64,000 nucleotides of DNA from Ilumatobacter sp. (GTDB taxonomy: Bacteria; Actinomycetota; Acidimicrobiia; Acidimicrobiales; Ilumatobacteraceae). The position numbers and the translations under genes were made by a program. Shown here in pieces: positions 52,519 to 61,258 of the stretch. Position 1 is the first letter of the stretch; every line of letters starts with the position of its first letter. The notes under the pieces were generated by a model that had not been told where the DNA came from, did not search any database, and was given only the letters and a program-made list of their open reading frames with translations. The stretch lies in contig NZ_JASJCS010000002.1 of assembly GCF_030065885.1 (NCBI RefSeq), forward strand, positions 1 to 64,000. Reading direction: 5' to 3'.

Positions 52519-53589
52519 ATGAACACCGGCTCACTGAAGCTCGGCAAGATCCTCGGCATCGACGTCAACATCCACTGGAGCGTGGGGCTGATCGCCGTGC
52601 TCCTCGGCGCCAGCCTGGCGCAGGCCATCGGCTGGTTCGCCGGAGCGCTCGGCCTCGTGGCGTTCCTCGCGTCGATCCTCGTCCACGAGTTCGCACATGC
52701 GTTGACCGCTCGCCGATTCGGCGTCGACACCGAGTCGATCCAGCTCTGGGCGCTCGGCGGGGTCGCCCGCCTCAGCCGCGAGTCGCCGACCGCCAAGGCC
52801 GAGGGGTGGATCGCCGCCGCCGGCCCGCTCGGAAGCGTGGCCGTCTCGGTCCTCGCGCTCGGCGCCTGGTGGCTGCTCGACGGCGCCGGCGGCGAGATCG
52901 GCGCGATGCTCGGCTGGCTCGGCCTCATCAACGCACTCCTGGCCGTGTTCAACCTCCTGCCCGGCGCGCCCCTCGACGGTGGCCGCATCCTGAAGGCGGT
53001 CCGCTGGGCCCGCCACGGCGACCGTCACCGGGCGGCACAAGAGGCCGGACGGGCCGGCATGGTCCTCGGCTGGATGATCGCCGCGCTCGGCATGGGCCTG
53101 ATCCTCCGCGAGCAGTCGGGCATCTGGCTGATGATCACCGGTGCCTTCATCGCCGTCAACGCCCGCGTCGAGATCACGGCTGCCGGCATCGCCCGCCGCT
53201 TCGACGGCATCAAGGTGCGTGACCTGACCTGGTTCGGTGTCGCCGAGGCCGGCACCGACATGGACGCCGATTCGATGCTGTGGCAGCGCACGCGCCTCGG
53301 CCTGGCGGGCGGCGTCGCCGTCACCGACGAACGCGGCAGGCCGCAGGGTCTCGTGCTCGAAGACGAGCTCTGGTCGATCCCGGCCGACGAGCGCCCCTGG
53401 GTCATGCTCACCCAGATGATGGTGCCGTTCGACCGAACCGCGAAGGCCTCGCCCGACGAGGACCTGTCGACCGTGCTCCCCCGTCTCAACCCGGCACGCC
53501 CGGTCGTCACGGTGTGGGAGAACGACCGCCTGATCGGCATGGTCCCGCCGAGGCGCCTCCGCGAACAGCTCAGCGCCGCAGGCCTCTAG
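52519..53589 (+). CDS. Site-2-protease-family (M50) membrane metalloprotease with CBS domains
   Basis: 356 aa. About six membrane helices in residues 1-220. Active site HEFAH (H56, E57, H60) and the third metal ligand in NLLPGAPLDGGRIL. The C-terminal third (about residues 230-350) is a CBS pair that may sense nucleotides. This is the SpoIVFB/Rip3-like group that cuts transmembrane substrates. The target is not evident. Confidence 0.9.
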   Translation: MNTGSLKLGKILGIDVNIHWSVGLIAVLLGASLAQAIGWFAGALGLVAFLASILVHEFAHALTARRFGVDTESIQLWALGGVARLSRESPTAKAEGWIAAAGPLGSVAVSVLALGAWWLLDGAGGEIGAMLGWLGLINALLAVFNLLPGAPLDGGRILKAVRWARHGDRHRAAQEAGRAGMVLGWMIAALGMGLILREQSGIWLMITGAFIAVNARVEITAAGIARRFDGIKVRDLTWFGVAEAGTDMDADSMLWQRTRLGLAGGVAVTDERGRPQGLVLEDELWSIPADERPWVMLTQMMVPFDRTAKASPDEDLSTVLPRLNPARPVVTVWENDRLIGMVPPRRLREQLSAAGL

Positions 53590-53622
53590 ATCCTCGACCC
53601 GCAGCGGACGACGAGCCCGCCA

Positions 53623-54120
53623 TCAGGCATCGGCGACGCTCCAGTCGCGCTTGGCGACCGGCGGCTTGTCACTCCACGGGAAGTTGATCCACAGGTCGGT
53701 CCGCTTCCAGACGTAGTCGCACTTCACCACCGAGTGCGACTTCTCGTAGATCACCGCGGTGCGGACCTCGCCGACCTTGCCCTCGCAGAACTGCTCGACG
53801 CTCTTGAGCGTGTGCCCGGTGTCCGCGACGTCGTCGACGATGAGGATCTTGGCTTCGTGCAGGTCGACGAAGTCGGGTGCCGGCGGCAGGATGCGCGGCA
53901 CCTCGAGCCGTTCGTGCACGCCGGTGTAGAACTCGACGTTCATCGTGTAGGTGTTCTTGACCGAGAGCGCGTAGCCCATGGCACCGCCGATCAACAGACC
54001 ACCGCGGGCGATCGAGAGGATCATGTCGGGTTCGTAGTCGTCGTCGGCGATCATCTGCGCGAGCGCTCGCGACGCTTCGCCGAACAGGTCCCAGGTCAAG
54101 ATCTCGCGCTCTTCGGACAT
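53623..54120 (-). CDS. Purine-type phosphoribosyltransferase
   Basis: 165 aa. PRPP-binding motif ILIVDDVADTGHTL (residues 92-105) and SIARGGLLIGGAMGYAL. Resembles the Gpt/xanthine-guanine phosphoribosyltransferase-like group common in actinobacteria. Salvages a purine base to its nucleotide, consistent with the purine-handling genes upstream. Start ATG at 54120 with TAGCGT 8 nt upstream. Confidence 0.88.
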   Translation of the reverse strand: MSEEREILTWDLFGEASRALAQMIADDDYEPDMILSIARGGLLIGGAMGYALSVKNTYTMNVEFYTGVHERLEVPRILPPAPDFVDLHEAKILIVDDVADTGHTLKSVEQFCEGKVGEVRTAVIYEKSHSVVKCDYVWKRTDLWINFPWSDKPPVAKRDWSVADA

Positions 54121-54128
54121 GGGCGTGC

Positions 54129-54134
54129 ACGCTA
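54129..54134 (-). promoter_or_regulatory. -10 box, phosphoribosyltransferase
   Basis: TAGCGT on the minus strand, 8-nt spacer to the ATG at 54120. Confidence 0.45.
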
Positions 54135-54187
54135 CCCGCGCACCGTCGACCGGGAGAAGAGGCCGTGCCGTGCCCCGGCACCACCGA

Positions 54188-55006
54188 TCACGGCACGACG
54201 ACGCCCTCGAGCCCCTCCTCCGCAGGCGGGTACCGGGGGTCGATCGCTTCGAGGTGGTGATGCAGGATCTTCGCCACCACCAGGTTCCGCACCCACTTCC
54301 GGTCGGCGGGCACGACGTACCACGGCGCGTCGTCGGTCGTCGTCTCCCGCATGGCGTCCCGGAACGCCTTCATGTAGTCCTCCCACAGGGCACGGTCGTC
54401 GAGGTCGCCGAGCCTGAACTTCCAGCGCTCGTCGGGGTCGTCGACCCGGTCCTGCAGCCGTTCGCGCTGCTCGGCGCTCGAGACGTTCAGGAAGATCTTG
54501 ACGATGTGGGTGCCTTCGTCGCCGAGCATGCGCTCGAAGTCGCGGATGTGGCTGTACCGCTTCTTCCAGACCTTCTGCGGTACGAGCCCCTTCACGCGCA
54601 CGACGAGCACGTCCTCGTAGTGGCTGCGGTTGAAGATGCCGATCAGACCCCTCTCGGGCGCATGGGCGTGCACGCGCCAGAGGTAGTCGTGCTTGCGCTC
54701 CTCGTCGGACGGCACCCCGAAGGAGTTCACGTCGACGCCCGCCGGGTTGACACCGGTGAGCACCGACCGGATCGTGCCGTCCTTGCCGCCGGCGTCCATC
54801 GCCTGCAGCACGACGAGCAGCGCCGTCCGCTCCTCGGCGAAGAGCCGCTTCTGCAGGTCGGAGACGATCGCGATCTCGTCCTCGAACGCTCCCCTCGCGG
54901 CATCCTTCTCCCAGCCGAACGTCTCGCGAGGATCGTGGTCGTCGAGGTCGACGTCGTGCCGAGCGAGGCAGCGCTTGACGACGGGGTCGGTGCTCGTGTT
55001 TCCCAT
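54188..55006 (-). CDS. Polyphosphate kinase 2 family protein
   Basis: 272 aa. Walker A MDAGGKDGTIRSV (residues 70-82), NRSHYEDVLVVRV and KIFLNVSSAEQRERLQDR, with Walker B-type segments, define PPK2. Transfers phosphate between polyphosphate and nucleoside mono- or diphosphates; the class (I, II or III) is not certain. Start ATG at 55006 with TACGGT 7 nt upstream. Confidence 0.93.
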   Translation of the reverse strand: MGNTSTDPVVKRCLARHDVDLDDHDPRETFGWEKDAARGAFEDEIAIVSDLQKRLFAEERTALLVVLQAMDAGGKDGTIRSVLTGVNPAGVDVNSFGVPSDEERKHDYLWRVHAHAPERGLIGIFNRSHYEDVLVVRVKGLVPQKVWKKRYSHIRDFERMLGDEGTHIVKIFLNVSSAEQRERLQDRVDDPDERWKFRLGDLDDRALWEDYMKAFRDAMRETTTDDAPWYVVPADRKWVRNLVVAKILHHHLEAIDPRYPPAEEGLEGVVVP

Positions 55007-55013
55007 GATCGGG

Positions 55014-55019
55014 ACCGTA
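55014..55019 (-). promoter_or_regulatory. -10 box, PPK2
   Basis: TACGGT on the minus strand, 7-nt spacer to the ATG at 55006. Confidence 0.5.
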
Positions 55020-55084
55020 CTCGCGGGTGTGACAGTCTGACGACAGACCGTGAGGATGAGTCAACGCTCCGCGCGAGCATCATG

Positions 55085-55090
55085 TAACGT
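55085..55090 (+). promoter_or_regulatory. Candidate -10 box, peptide transporter operon
   Basis: TAACGT, 56 nt before the ATG at 55147, giving a leader with an AAGGGGG ribosome binding site (about 55130). No clear -35 box. Confidence 0.35.
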
Positions 55091-55146
55091 CCGTCACAAA
55101 TTGACCGGCGACCGTCGCCGCACCTGCCAAGGGGGACCCTTCCGAC

Positions 55147-56985
55147 ATGACTGCCCAACGCCGAGCCCACACGCGTCGAACCATGCGACGGCTCGCCATT
55201 CCGGTGCTCTTCGGCCTGATCGCCGCCGGCTGCGGCGGCGACGATGACGACAGCGTCGCCGAATCCGACGACGACACCGATCAGGCCGCCGAGGACGAGG
55301 GCGGTGGCGACGAGGTCGACGGCGACACCGGTGACACCACCGAGAGCGGCGACGGCGGCGACACCGGCGACGACGCCGCCACCACCGACGAGGACCCGTC
55401 CGACGGCACGCCGACCGAGGAGACGCTGCCGCCCGAGACCGACGATCCGGTGTTCGGCGGCACGCTCCGCTACGGCCTCGAAGCCGACGTCAACGGCCTC
55501 AACCCGGCCGAGTCGAGCCTCGCGGTGTCGGGCCTCATGATGGGCAACGCGGTGTTCGACACGCTCGCCGCCCTCACGCCTGACGGCCAGTGGGTGCCGT
55601 ACCTCGCCGAGTCGTACACGCCGAACGAGGACTTCACCTCGTGGACGATGAAGCTCCGCGAGGGCGTCACGTTCCATGACGGCACGCCGCTCGACGCCGA
55701 TGCGGTCGTCGTGAACTTCGAGGCGCAGCGGGCGCACCCGCTGGTCGGCCTCGCCGTCAAGCCGTTCTTCCCCGAGGAGGGAGCGACGACGGTCGTCGAC
55801 GACCTGACCGTGCAGTTCAACCTGCTCGAGCCCGACGCCAAGTTCCCGACGGCCCAGACCGCGCAGCTCGGCATGGTGGCCTCGCCGGCGTGGCTGACCG
55901 CCGCGGCGGAGGACGGCTCGCTCAACCAGGCGCCGGTCGGCACCGGGCCGTTCATGTTCGACAGCCGCAGCGAGGACTCGGTCACCCGGTTCGTCCGCAA
56001 CGAGAGCTGGTGGGGCGGCGACGTCTATCTCGACGCCGTCGAGTTCTTCCCGGTCCCCGACCCCGACGCCCGCAACGAGCTGCTGTTCGGCGACGAGCTC
56101 GACGCGCTGCACACGACCAACCAGGCATCGATCCTCGATCTGCGCGACGACGAGTCGCTGCAGCGGGTCGAGATCGACGCGTCCGAGGAGTCGTTCGCGA
56201 TGATGAACTCGGCGGCTCCTCCCTTCGACGACATTCGCGCCCGCGAAGCCCTCGCCCGGGCCACGCCGGTCGACCTGTACAACGACCTGATCGGCCTGGG
56301 CGTCAACCGGCCGGCCGAGCAGATGTTCATCCCCGAGAGCCCGTTCTACAACCCCGACGTGACGCAGGTGCACGACGACCCCGACGGTGCCGTCGCCCTC
56401 GCCGCGGAGTACTGCGCCGAGCGCGGATCCGAGTCGAACGACCTGCTCGGCACACCGACCTGCACCGACGGCAAGATCAACATCGAGCTGCAGTGGTCGG
56501 GTCCCTCGGTCGTCCAGACCCGCATCGCCGACCTGCTCGACGAGGGGTGGAGCGTCGCCTTCAACGTCACGTTCAACGAGCTGCTCCAGGACGAGCACAT
56601 CAGCCAGACCGCCTTCGGTCAGTACAACGTGGTCACGTGGCGCCAGTTCGGCTCGGCCAACCCGACGAACGACAACGTGTGGCTGCTGTGCCGCACGATC
56701 GGCGGCATCTCGCTCAACTGGCCCCGGTTCTGCGACGAGGATCGCGACGCCCTCATCCTCGACGTGATGGCCACGCCGGACGACGCCGATCGCGTGCCCC
56801 TGCTGCAAGAGCTCGTCCAGAAGGTCAACGACGACTACCTCTACGTCCTGTTCAACCACACGATGTGGTCGAACACGTTCGACGAGGACGTGCGCGGCGT
56901 CTGCGATCGCACGGCGCCCGACGGCACATCGCTCGCCTGTGCCACCAACGGTCGCACGTGGTTCAGTTCGGTCTGGATGAGCTGA
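55147..56985 (+). CDS. ABC transporter substrate-binding lipoprotein (family 5, peptide/nickel type)
   Basis: 612 aa. Signal peptide with lipobox LIAAGC (Cys about residue 29), about 65 residues of Asp/Glu/Gly/Thr-rich linker, then the family-5 domain: GGTLRYGLEADVNGLNP, LAESYTPNEDFTSWTMKLREGVTFHDGTPLDADAVV and a typical C-terminal part. Delivers a peptide or other small solute to the permeases that follow. First gene of a five-gene operon. Confidence 0.93.
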   Translation: MTAQRRAHTRRTMRRLAIPVLFGLIAAGCGGDDDDSVAESDDDTDQAAEDEGGGDEVDGDTGDTTESGDGGDTGDDAATTDEDPSDGTPTEETLPPETDDPVFGGTLRYGLEADVNGLNPAESSLAVSGLMMGNAVFDTLAALTPDGQWVPYLAESYTPNEDFTSWTMKLREGVTFHDGTPLDADAVVVNFEAQRAHPLVGLAVKPFFPEEGATTVVDDLTVQFNLLEPDAKFPTAQTAQLGMVASPAWLTAAAEDGSLNQAPVGTGPFMFDSRSEDSVTRFVRNESWWGGDVYLDAVEFFPVPDPDARNELLFGDELDALHTTNQASILDLRDDESLQRVEIDASEESFAMMNSAAPPFDDIRAREALARATPVDLYNDLIGLGVNRPAEQMFIPESPFYNPDVTQVHDDPDGAVALAAEYCAERGSESNDLLGTPTCTDGKINIELQWSGPSVVQTRIADLLDEGWSVAFNVTFNELLQDEHISQTAFGQYNVVTWRQFGSANPTNDNVWLLCRTIGGISLNWPRFCDEDRDALILDVMATPDDADRVPLLQELVQKVNDDYLYVLFNHTMWSNTFDEDVRGVCDRTAPDGTSLACATNGRTWFSSVWMS

Positions 56986-57030
56986 ACCGGTGGGTCCCGC
57001 CCGCAGGCCGACGCGTCGAGCCGAGGCCCC

Positions 57031-58233
57031 ATGAACTACTGGGTCCAGCGCCTCGGCACGGCGCTCCTCCTGCTCTTCGCGGTCAGCGTGCTGACGTTCG
57101 GGGCGATGAACACGCTGGGCGACCCGCTGTTCAACATCCTGGGCCCGGTCGCGCGGGCCAAGGACGTGCAGGGCACCGCTCAGATCGACGGCTACGCCTA
57201 CCAGGCGGCGCGTGACAACCCGACGGTCGGCCTCGTCCTGCTCGACGGACCCGACGAGCTGTCGGCCGGCGAGTCGGTGCTCGTCGCGGAGGGTGACACG
57301 CTCCCCCGCCGTGCCGACACCGTGGCGCCGCTCGAGAGCGTCGCGGTCGAATCGGGCCTGGTCTCGATCGCCGACGGTGTCAGCCCGGGCAGCGCCGTGC
57401 TCAACGGACCCGAACCCGAACAGCTGGCCGACGTCGCCGAGGCGGAGGAGCGCTTCTACCTCGACCGGCCGCTACCCGAACGGTACGTGCGATGGCTCGG
57501 CGACTTCGTCACCGGCGACATGGGCCCGCAGTTCAGCAAGACCGGCGAGCCGCCGGTCACCGACCTGATCAAAGAGCGGCTGCCACGCTCGGCCATGTTG
57601 CTGATCATGGCGCAGCTGCTCGCCACGGTCATCGCCATCCCGTGGTCGCTGTGGTCGGCCTCCAAGGCCAACACGGTCGTCGATCGTGCCTCCACGTTCT
57701 CGACGTTCCTGATCATCGCGCTCCCCAACTTCGCGCTCGGCGTCGTGCTCAAGTACCTCCTGGCGATCAGGCTCGGCTGGTTTCCGCAGACGTTCAACGC
57801 CGCGGATCCGTTCCTCTCTCGCGTCTGGCAGATGTTCCTGCCCGCCCTGACGATCGCGTTGCCGGCGGCGGCCGTGTACCAGCGGCTGCTGCGGACCGAC
57901 CTGATCACCACCCTCCAGGAGGACTTCATCCTCATGGCGCGGAGCAAGGGTGTCTCGCGGCGCAACATCCTGTTCAAACACGCGCTGCGGCCGTCGCTGT
58001 TCTCGTTCGTCACCGTCTTCGGCATCAACACCGGTGCACTGATCGGTGGATCGCTCATCGTCGAGACGATCTTCCGCGTGCCGGGCCTGGGTTCGGCCGT
58101 CGTCGAGGCGGTCGTGACCGAGGACTTCCCGGTGGTGCTGGCCATCGTGATGATCATCGCCGTCGCGTTCGTCGCGGTGAACGTCATCGTCGACGTGCTC
58201 TACTCGCTGATCGACCCGAGGGTGCGCCGGTGA
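57031..58233 (+). CDS. ABC transporter permease, DppB/OppB type, with enlarged first loop
   Basis: 400 aa against about 310-340 usual. Helix 1 at residues 8-28, then about 100 extra residues (about 40-138, no Cys, acidic, beta-rich) before the standard LDRPLPERYVRWLGDFVTGDMG segment. The C-terminal region has the EAA loop MARSKGVSRRNILFKHALRPSLF and IVETIFRVPGLG. The insertion would be extracytoplasmic and could contact the binding protein. The stop overlaps the next gene by 4 nt. Confidence 0.92.
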   Translation: MNYWVQRLGTALLLLFAVSVLTFGAMNTLGDPLFNILGPVARAKDVQGTAQIDGYAYQAARDNPTVGLVLLDGPDELSAGESVLVAEGDTLPRRADTVAPLESVAVESGLVSIADGVSPGSAVLNGPEPEQLADVAEAEERFYLDRPLPERYVRWLGDFVTGDMGPQFSKTGEPPVTDLIKERLPRSAMLLIMAQLLATVIAIPWSLWSASKANTVVDRASTFSTFLIIALPNFALGVVLKYLLAIRLGWFPQTFNAADPFLSRVWQMFLPALTIALPAAAVYQRLLRTDLITTLQEDFILMARSKGVSRRNILFKHALRPSLFSFVTVFGINTGALIGGSLIVETIFRVPGLGSAVVEAVVTEDFPVVLAIVMIIAVAFVAVNVIVDVLYSLIDPRVRR

Positions 58234-59138
58234 GCGAGTCCGGCCAGTTCTCGGCCGACCTCTCCGGCTCGCTCGAGCAGGATGCGGCGCCCGACGAGGG
58301 GGGCGTCAGGCGGACGCTCGGCTGGGCGTTCTGGCTCTGCGTCGGCTGGCTCGTCACCATCGTGCTCGCCGCGTTGCTGGCCCCGTGGCTGCCGCTCAAG
58401 GACCCCGATGCCAACCTCGTCAACCCCGACTTCGGCCGGCCGCCGTACTCGCCGTCCACCACCCACTGGTTCGGCACCGACCAGGACGCCCGCGACGTGT
58501 TCTCGCGAACGATCTTCGGTGCCCGCGTGTCGCTCGTCGTCGGCTTCGTCGCGATCGCGTTCGGGATGGTCATCGGGGGCACGTTGGGCACACTCGCGGG
58601 CTACTTCCGGGGCTGGTGGGACCGCGTCGTCTCGTTCGTCTTCGTCGTGCTCCTGTCCTTCCCTGCGCTCGTGCTGGCGATCCTCATCACGTCGCTGCTC
58701 GACCGCGGCCTGGTCACGATCTCGCTCACCCTGGGATTCCTCGCAATCGCACCTGTCGGCCGCCTGGCCCGGGCCACGACGATCCAGTACGCCGAGCGCG
58801 AGTTCGTCATCGCCTCACGCACGCTCGGCGCGTCCCACTCGCGGATCATCGTCCGGGAACTGCTCCCCAACGTCGTGATCCCGATGGGCGCGCTGGCGTT
58901 GCTCGGCATGGCCGTGGCGATCGTCGCCGAGGGCGGGCTGGCATTTCTCGGCCTCTCGGTCGAGAAGGAGGAGACGTGGGGCAATCTGATCCTGCTCGGC
59001 TCGGGTTCGCGCGACCTCGAGAACGCCCCCTGGATCTCGCTCTCGCCGATCTTCATCCTCTTCCTCACCGTGCTCGCGCTGAACTACGCGGGCGACAAGC
59101 TCCGCGCCTACTTCGACGTCCGGGAGATCTCGCTGTGA
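58230..59138 (+). CDS. ABC transporter permease, DppC/OppC type
   Basis: 302 aa. N-terminal helix (about 30-52), then HWFGTDQDARDVFSRTIFGARVSL, five further helices and the EAA loop ASRTLGASHSRIIVRELLPN, ending in AEGGLAFLGL. GTG start at 58230 overlaps the previous stop as GTGA, and the next gene starts by another GTGA overlap. Confidence 0.94.
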   Translation: MSESGQFSADLSGSLEQDAAPDEGGVRRTLGWAFWLCVGWLVTIVLAALLAPWLPLKDPDANLVNPDFGRPPYSPSTTHWFGTDQDARDVFSRTIFGARVSLVVGFVAIAFGMVIGGTLGTLAGYFRGWWDRVVSFVFVVLLSFPALVLAILITSLLDRGLVTISLTLGFLAIAPVGRLARATTIQYAEREFVIASRTLGASHSRIIVRELLPNVVIPMGALALLGMAVAIVAEGGLAFLGLSVEKEETWGNLILLGSGSRDLENAPWISLSPIFILFLTVLALNYAGDKLRAYFDVREISL

Positions 59139-60208
59139 ACGTCCACGTCCAGACCGAGGGGCGCGTCACCGAAGGCGTCCTGTTGCAGGTCGACGACCTC
59201 CGGACGCACTTCCGCACCGAGCGCGGCCTGGTCCGGGCGGTCGACGGGGTGACGTTCACGCTCGAGCGCGGGAAGGCGCTCGGGATCGTCGGCGAGTCGG
59301 GCTCGGGGAAGACGGTGCTGAGCCGGACGATCATGGGCCTGCTGCCCTCGACGGCGGTGCTGTCCGGCTCGGTGCGCTTCGCCGGCCAGGAGGTGCTCGG
59401 GCTCGACGCCAAGCAGATGCGACACCTGTGGGGCCGCGAGATGTCGATGGTCTTCCAGAACCCGATGGTCTCGCTCAACCCGCTCATGAAGCTCGGCAAG
59501 CAGATCGCCGAACCGCTCCAGATCCACCTCGGCATGGACAAGGTCAACGCCACCGAGACCGCCGAGCGGCTGCTGCGCGACGTCCGCATCCCCGAACCCG
59601 AGAAGCGCCTCGACCAGTTCCCGCACGAGCTCTCGGGCGGTATGCGCCAGCGCGTCATGATCGCCATCGCGCTCGCCTGCGGCCCGACGCTCCTGTTCGC
59701 CGACGAGCCGACGACGGCGCTCGACGTGACCGTGCAGGCCCAGATCCTCGACCTGATCGGCGAGCAGCGCCGCGACCGGAACATGTCGGTGATCCTCGTG
59801 ACCCACGATCTGGGCGTGGTCGCCGGCCACACCGACGAGATCGCGGTGATGTACGGCGGGCGGTTGGTCGAGAAGGCGCCGACGCGAGAGCTCTTCGCCA
59901 ACATGAAGATGCCGTACACGAAGTCGCTGATGCGGAGCATCCCCAAGCTCGACCACGCCAGCCACACCAGGCTGCTGACGATCCCAGGCCGCCCGCCCGA
60001 TCTCGTCAACCCGCCGGCGGGGTGCCGGTTCGCGCCCCGCTGTGCCTACGCACGAGATCGATGCCGTGAGGAGGAGCCGCCGCTCACCACGGTGGCGGGC
60101 CGCAACGACCACGTCTACGCGTGCTGGTACCCGGTCGGATCGCCCGAGTTCGAAGAACGCGACGCCGAGATCATGACGGCCGTCTCCGTCTCCGGAGGCG
60201 GAGACTGA
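59135..60208 (+). CDS. ABC transporter ATP-binding protein, OppD/DppD type
   Basis: 357 aa. Walker A GESGSGKTVLS, signature LSGGMRQRVMIAIAL, Walker B LLFADEPTTALD, H-loop VTHDLG, and the C-terminal Cys-rich extension CRFAPRCAYARDRCREEEP of Opp/Dpp ATPases, which may bind an iron-sulfur cluster. GTG start at 59135. The stop overlaps the next ATG as TGATG. Confidence 0.95.
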   Translation: MNVHVQTEGRVTEGVLLQVDDLRTHFRTERGLVRAVDGVTFTLERGKALGIVGESGSGKTVLSRTIMGLLPSTAVLSGSVRFAGQEVLGLDAKQMRHLWGREMSMVFQNPMVSLNPLMKLGKQIAEPLQIHLGMDKVNATETAERLLRDVRIPEPEKRLDQFPHELSGGMRQRVMIAIALACGPTLLFADEPTTALDVTVQAQILDLIGEQRRDRNMSVILVTHDLGVVAGHTDEIAVMYGGRLVEKAPTRELFANMKMPYTKSLMRSIPKLDHASHTRLLTIPGRPPDLVNPPAGCRFAPRCAYARDRCREEEPPLTTVAGRNDHVYACWYPVGSPEFEERDAEIMTAVSVSGGGD

Positions 60209-61245
60209 TGGCCGGCGGCGGAGACGCCCACCTTCGCGACGGCGATGCCGTGCTGCGGGTCGCCGACCTCGTCGTCGAGTTCCCGATCGGTCGCCACGCG
60301 ACCGTGAGTGCCGTCGCCGGCATCAGCTTCGACGTGCTCGAGGGCGAGACGCTGGGCATCGTCGGCGAGTCGGGCTGCGGCAAGTCGACCACGGGCCGGG
60401 CGATCATGCAGATCACCGAGCCGACATCAGGGTCGGTCGTCTTCGAGGGCACCGACCTCACGGCCCTCGACCATGGGGCGCTGCGCGAGGCACGCACACG
60501 CATCCAGATGATCTTCCAGGACCCGATCTCGTCGCTCAACCCGCGTCGCACCGTCCGCGACAGTGTGCGCGATCCGCTCGACATCTGGCAACGCGGCACC
60601 GCCGAGGAACGCGCTGCGCTCGTCGACGACGTGCTCGAGCACGTCGGCATCGACCCCGCGCGAGCGGCCGAGAGCCGCCCGCACCAGTTCTCGGGGGGCC
60701 AGTGCCAGCGGATCTCGATCGCCCGATCGCTGGTGCTCGATCCGTCGTTGATCATCTGTGACGAGCCCGTCTCGGCACTCGACGTCAGCGTGCAGGCACA
60801 GGTACTCAACCTGCTCGAGGACCTCAAGGCCGAATACGGCCTCACGTTGATCTTCATCGCCCACGACCTCGCCGTCGTCAAGAACATCAGCGACAGGGTC
60901 GCCGTGATGTACCTCGGCAAGCTGTGCGAGGTCGCATCGAGCGATGCCCTGTACTCACATCCCGCGCATCCCTACACCAACGTGCTGATCGACTCGATCC
61001 CGGTGCCCGATCCCGAGACGCACGTCGCCGGTACCTCGATCACCGGCGAACCGCCGTCGCCGGTCGATCCCCCGTCGGGCTGCCGCTTCCACCCTCGCTG
61101 CCCCAACACCGACGAGCTGTGCATGACCACCGAGCCGGTGATGCGAGCGATCGGCGACGACCACTTCGTCGCCTGCCATCATCCGATCGAGACGCGGGTC
61201 GAGATCGGTGGCACCGGGTCCTCCGCAGCGACGACCGCTCGCTGA
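60208..61245 (+). CDS. ABC transporter ATP-binding protein, OppF/DppF type
   Basis: 345 aa. Walker A GESGCGKSTTG, signature FSGGQCQRISIARSL (C replaces the usual R/Q), Walker B LIICDEPVSALDVSVQAQ, H-loop IAHDLAVV and C-terminal extension CRFHPRCPNTDELC. Completes the transporter. Last gene of the operon; the glycosylase begins 13 bases later with its own promoter. Confidence 0.95.
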   Translation: MAGGGDAHLRDGDAVLRVADLVVEFPIGRHATVSAVAGISFDVLEGETLGIVGESGCGKSTTGRAIMQITEPTSGSVVFEGTDLTALDHGALREARTRIQMIFQDPISSLNPRRTVRDSVRDPLDIWQRGTAEERAALVDDVLEHVGIDPARAAESRPHQFSGGQCQRISIARSLVLDPSLIICDEPVSALDVSVQAQVLNLLEDLKAEYGLTLIFIAHDLAVVKNISDRVAVMYLGKLCEVASSDALYSHPAHPYTNVLIDSIPVPDPETHVAGTSITGEPPSPVDPPSGCRFHPRCPNTDELCMTTEPVMRAIGDDHFVACHHPIETRVEIGGTGSSAATTAR

Positions 61246-61251
61246 TACCGT
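61246..61251 (+). promoter_or_regulatory. -10 box, DNA glycosylase
   Basis: TACCGT, 7-nt spacer to the ATG at 61259; lies directly after the OppF stop. Confidence 0.5.
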
Positions 61252-61258
61252 CGCCTCG

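Noticed and set aside
54727-56859. 710-codon open frame on the minus strand
   Set aside because: Mirror frame of the family-5 binding-protein gene and the start of PPK2; no recognisable motif, and the plus strand has a lipoprotein signal and conserved domain.
60181-60207. Inverted GTCTCCG/CGGAGAC repeat at the oppD-oppF junction
   Set aside because: It encodes the Val-Ser-Gly-Gly tail of OppD and may be a chance result of the codons used; weak evidence for a regulatory hairpin.
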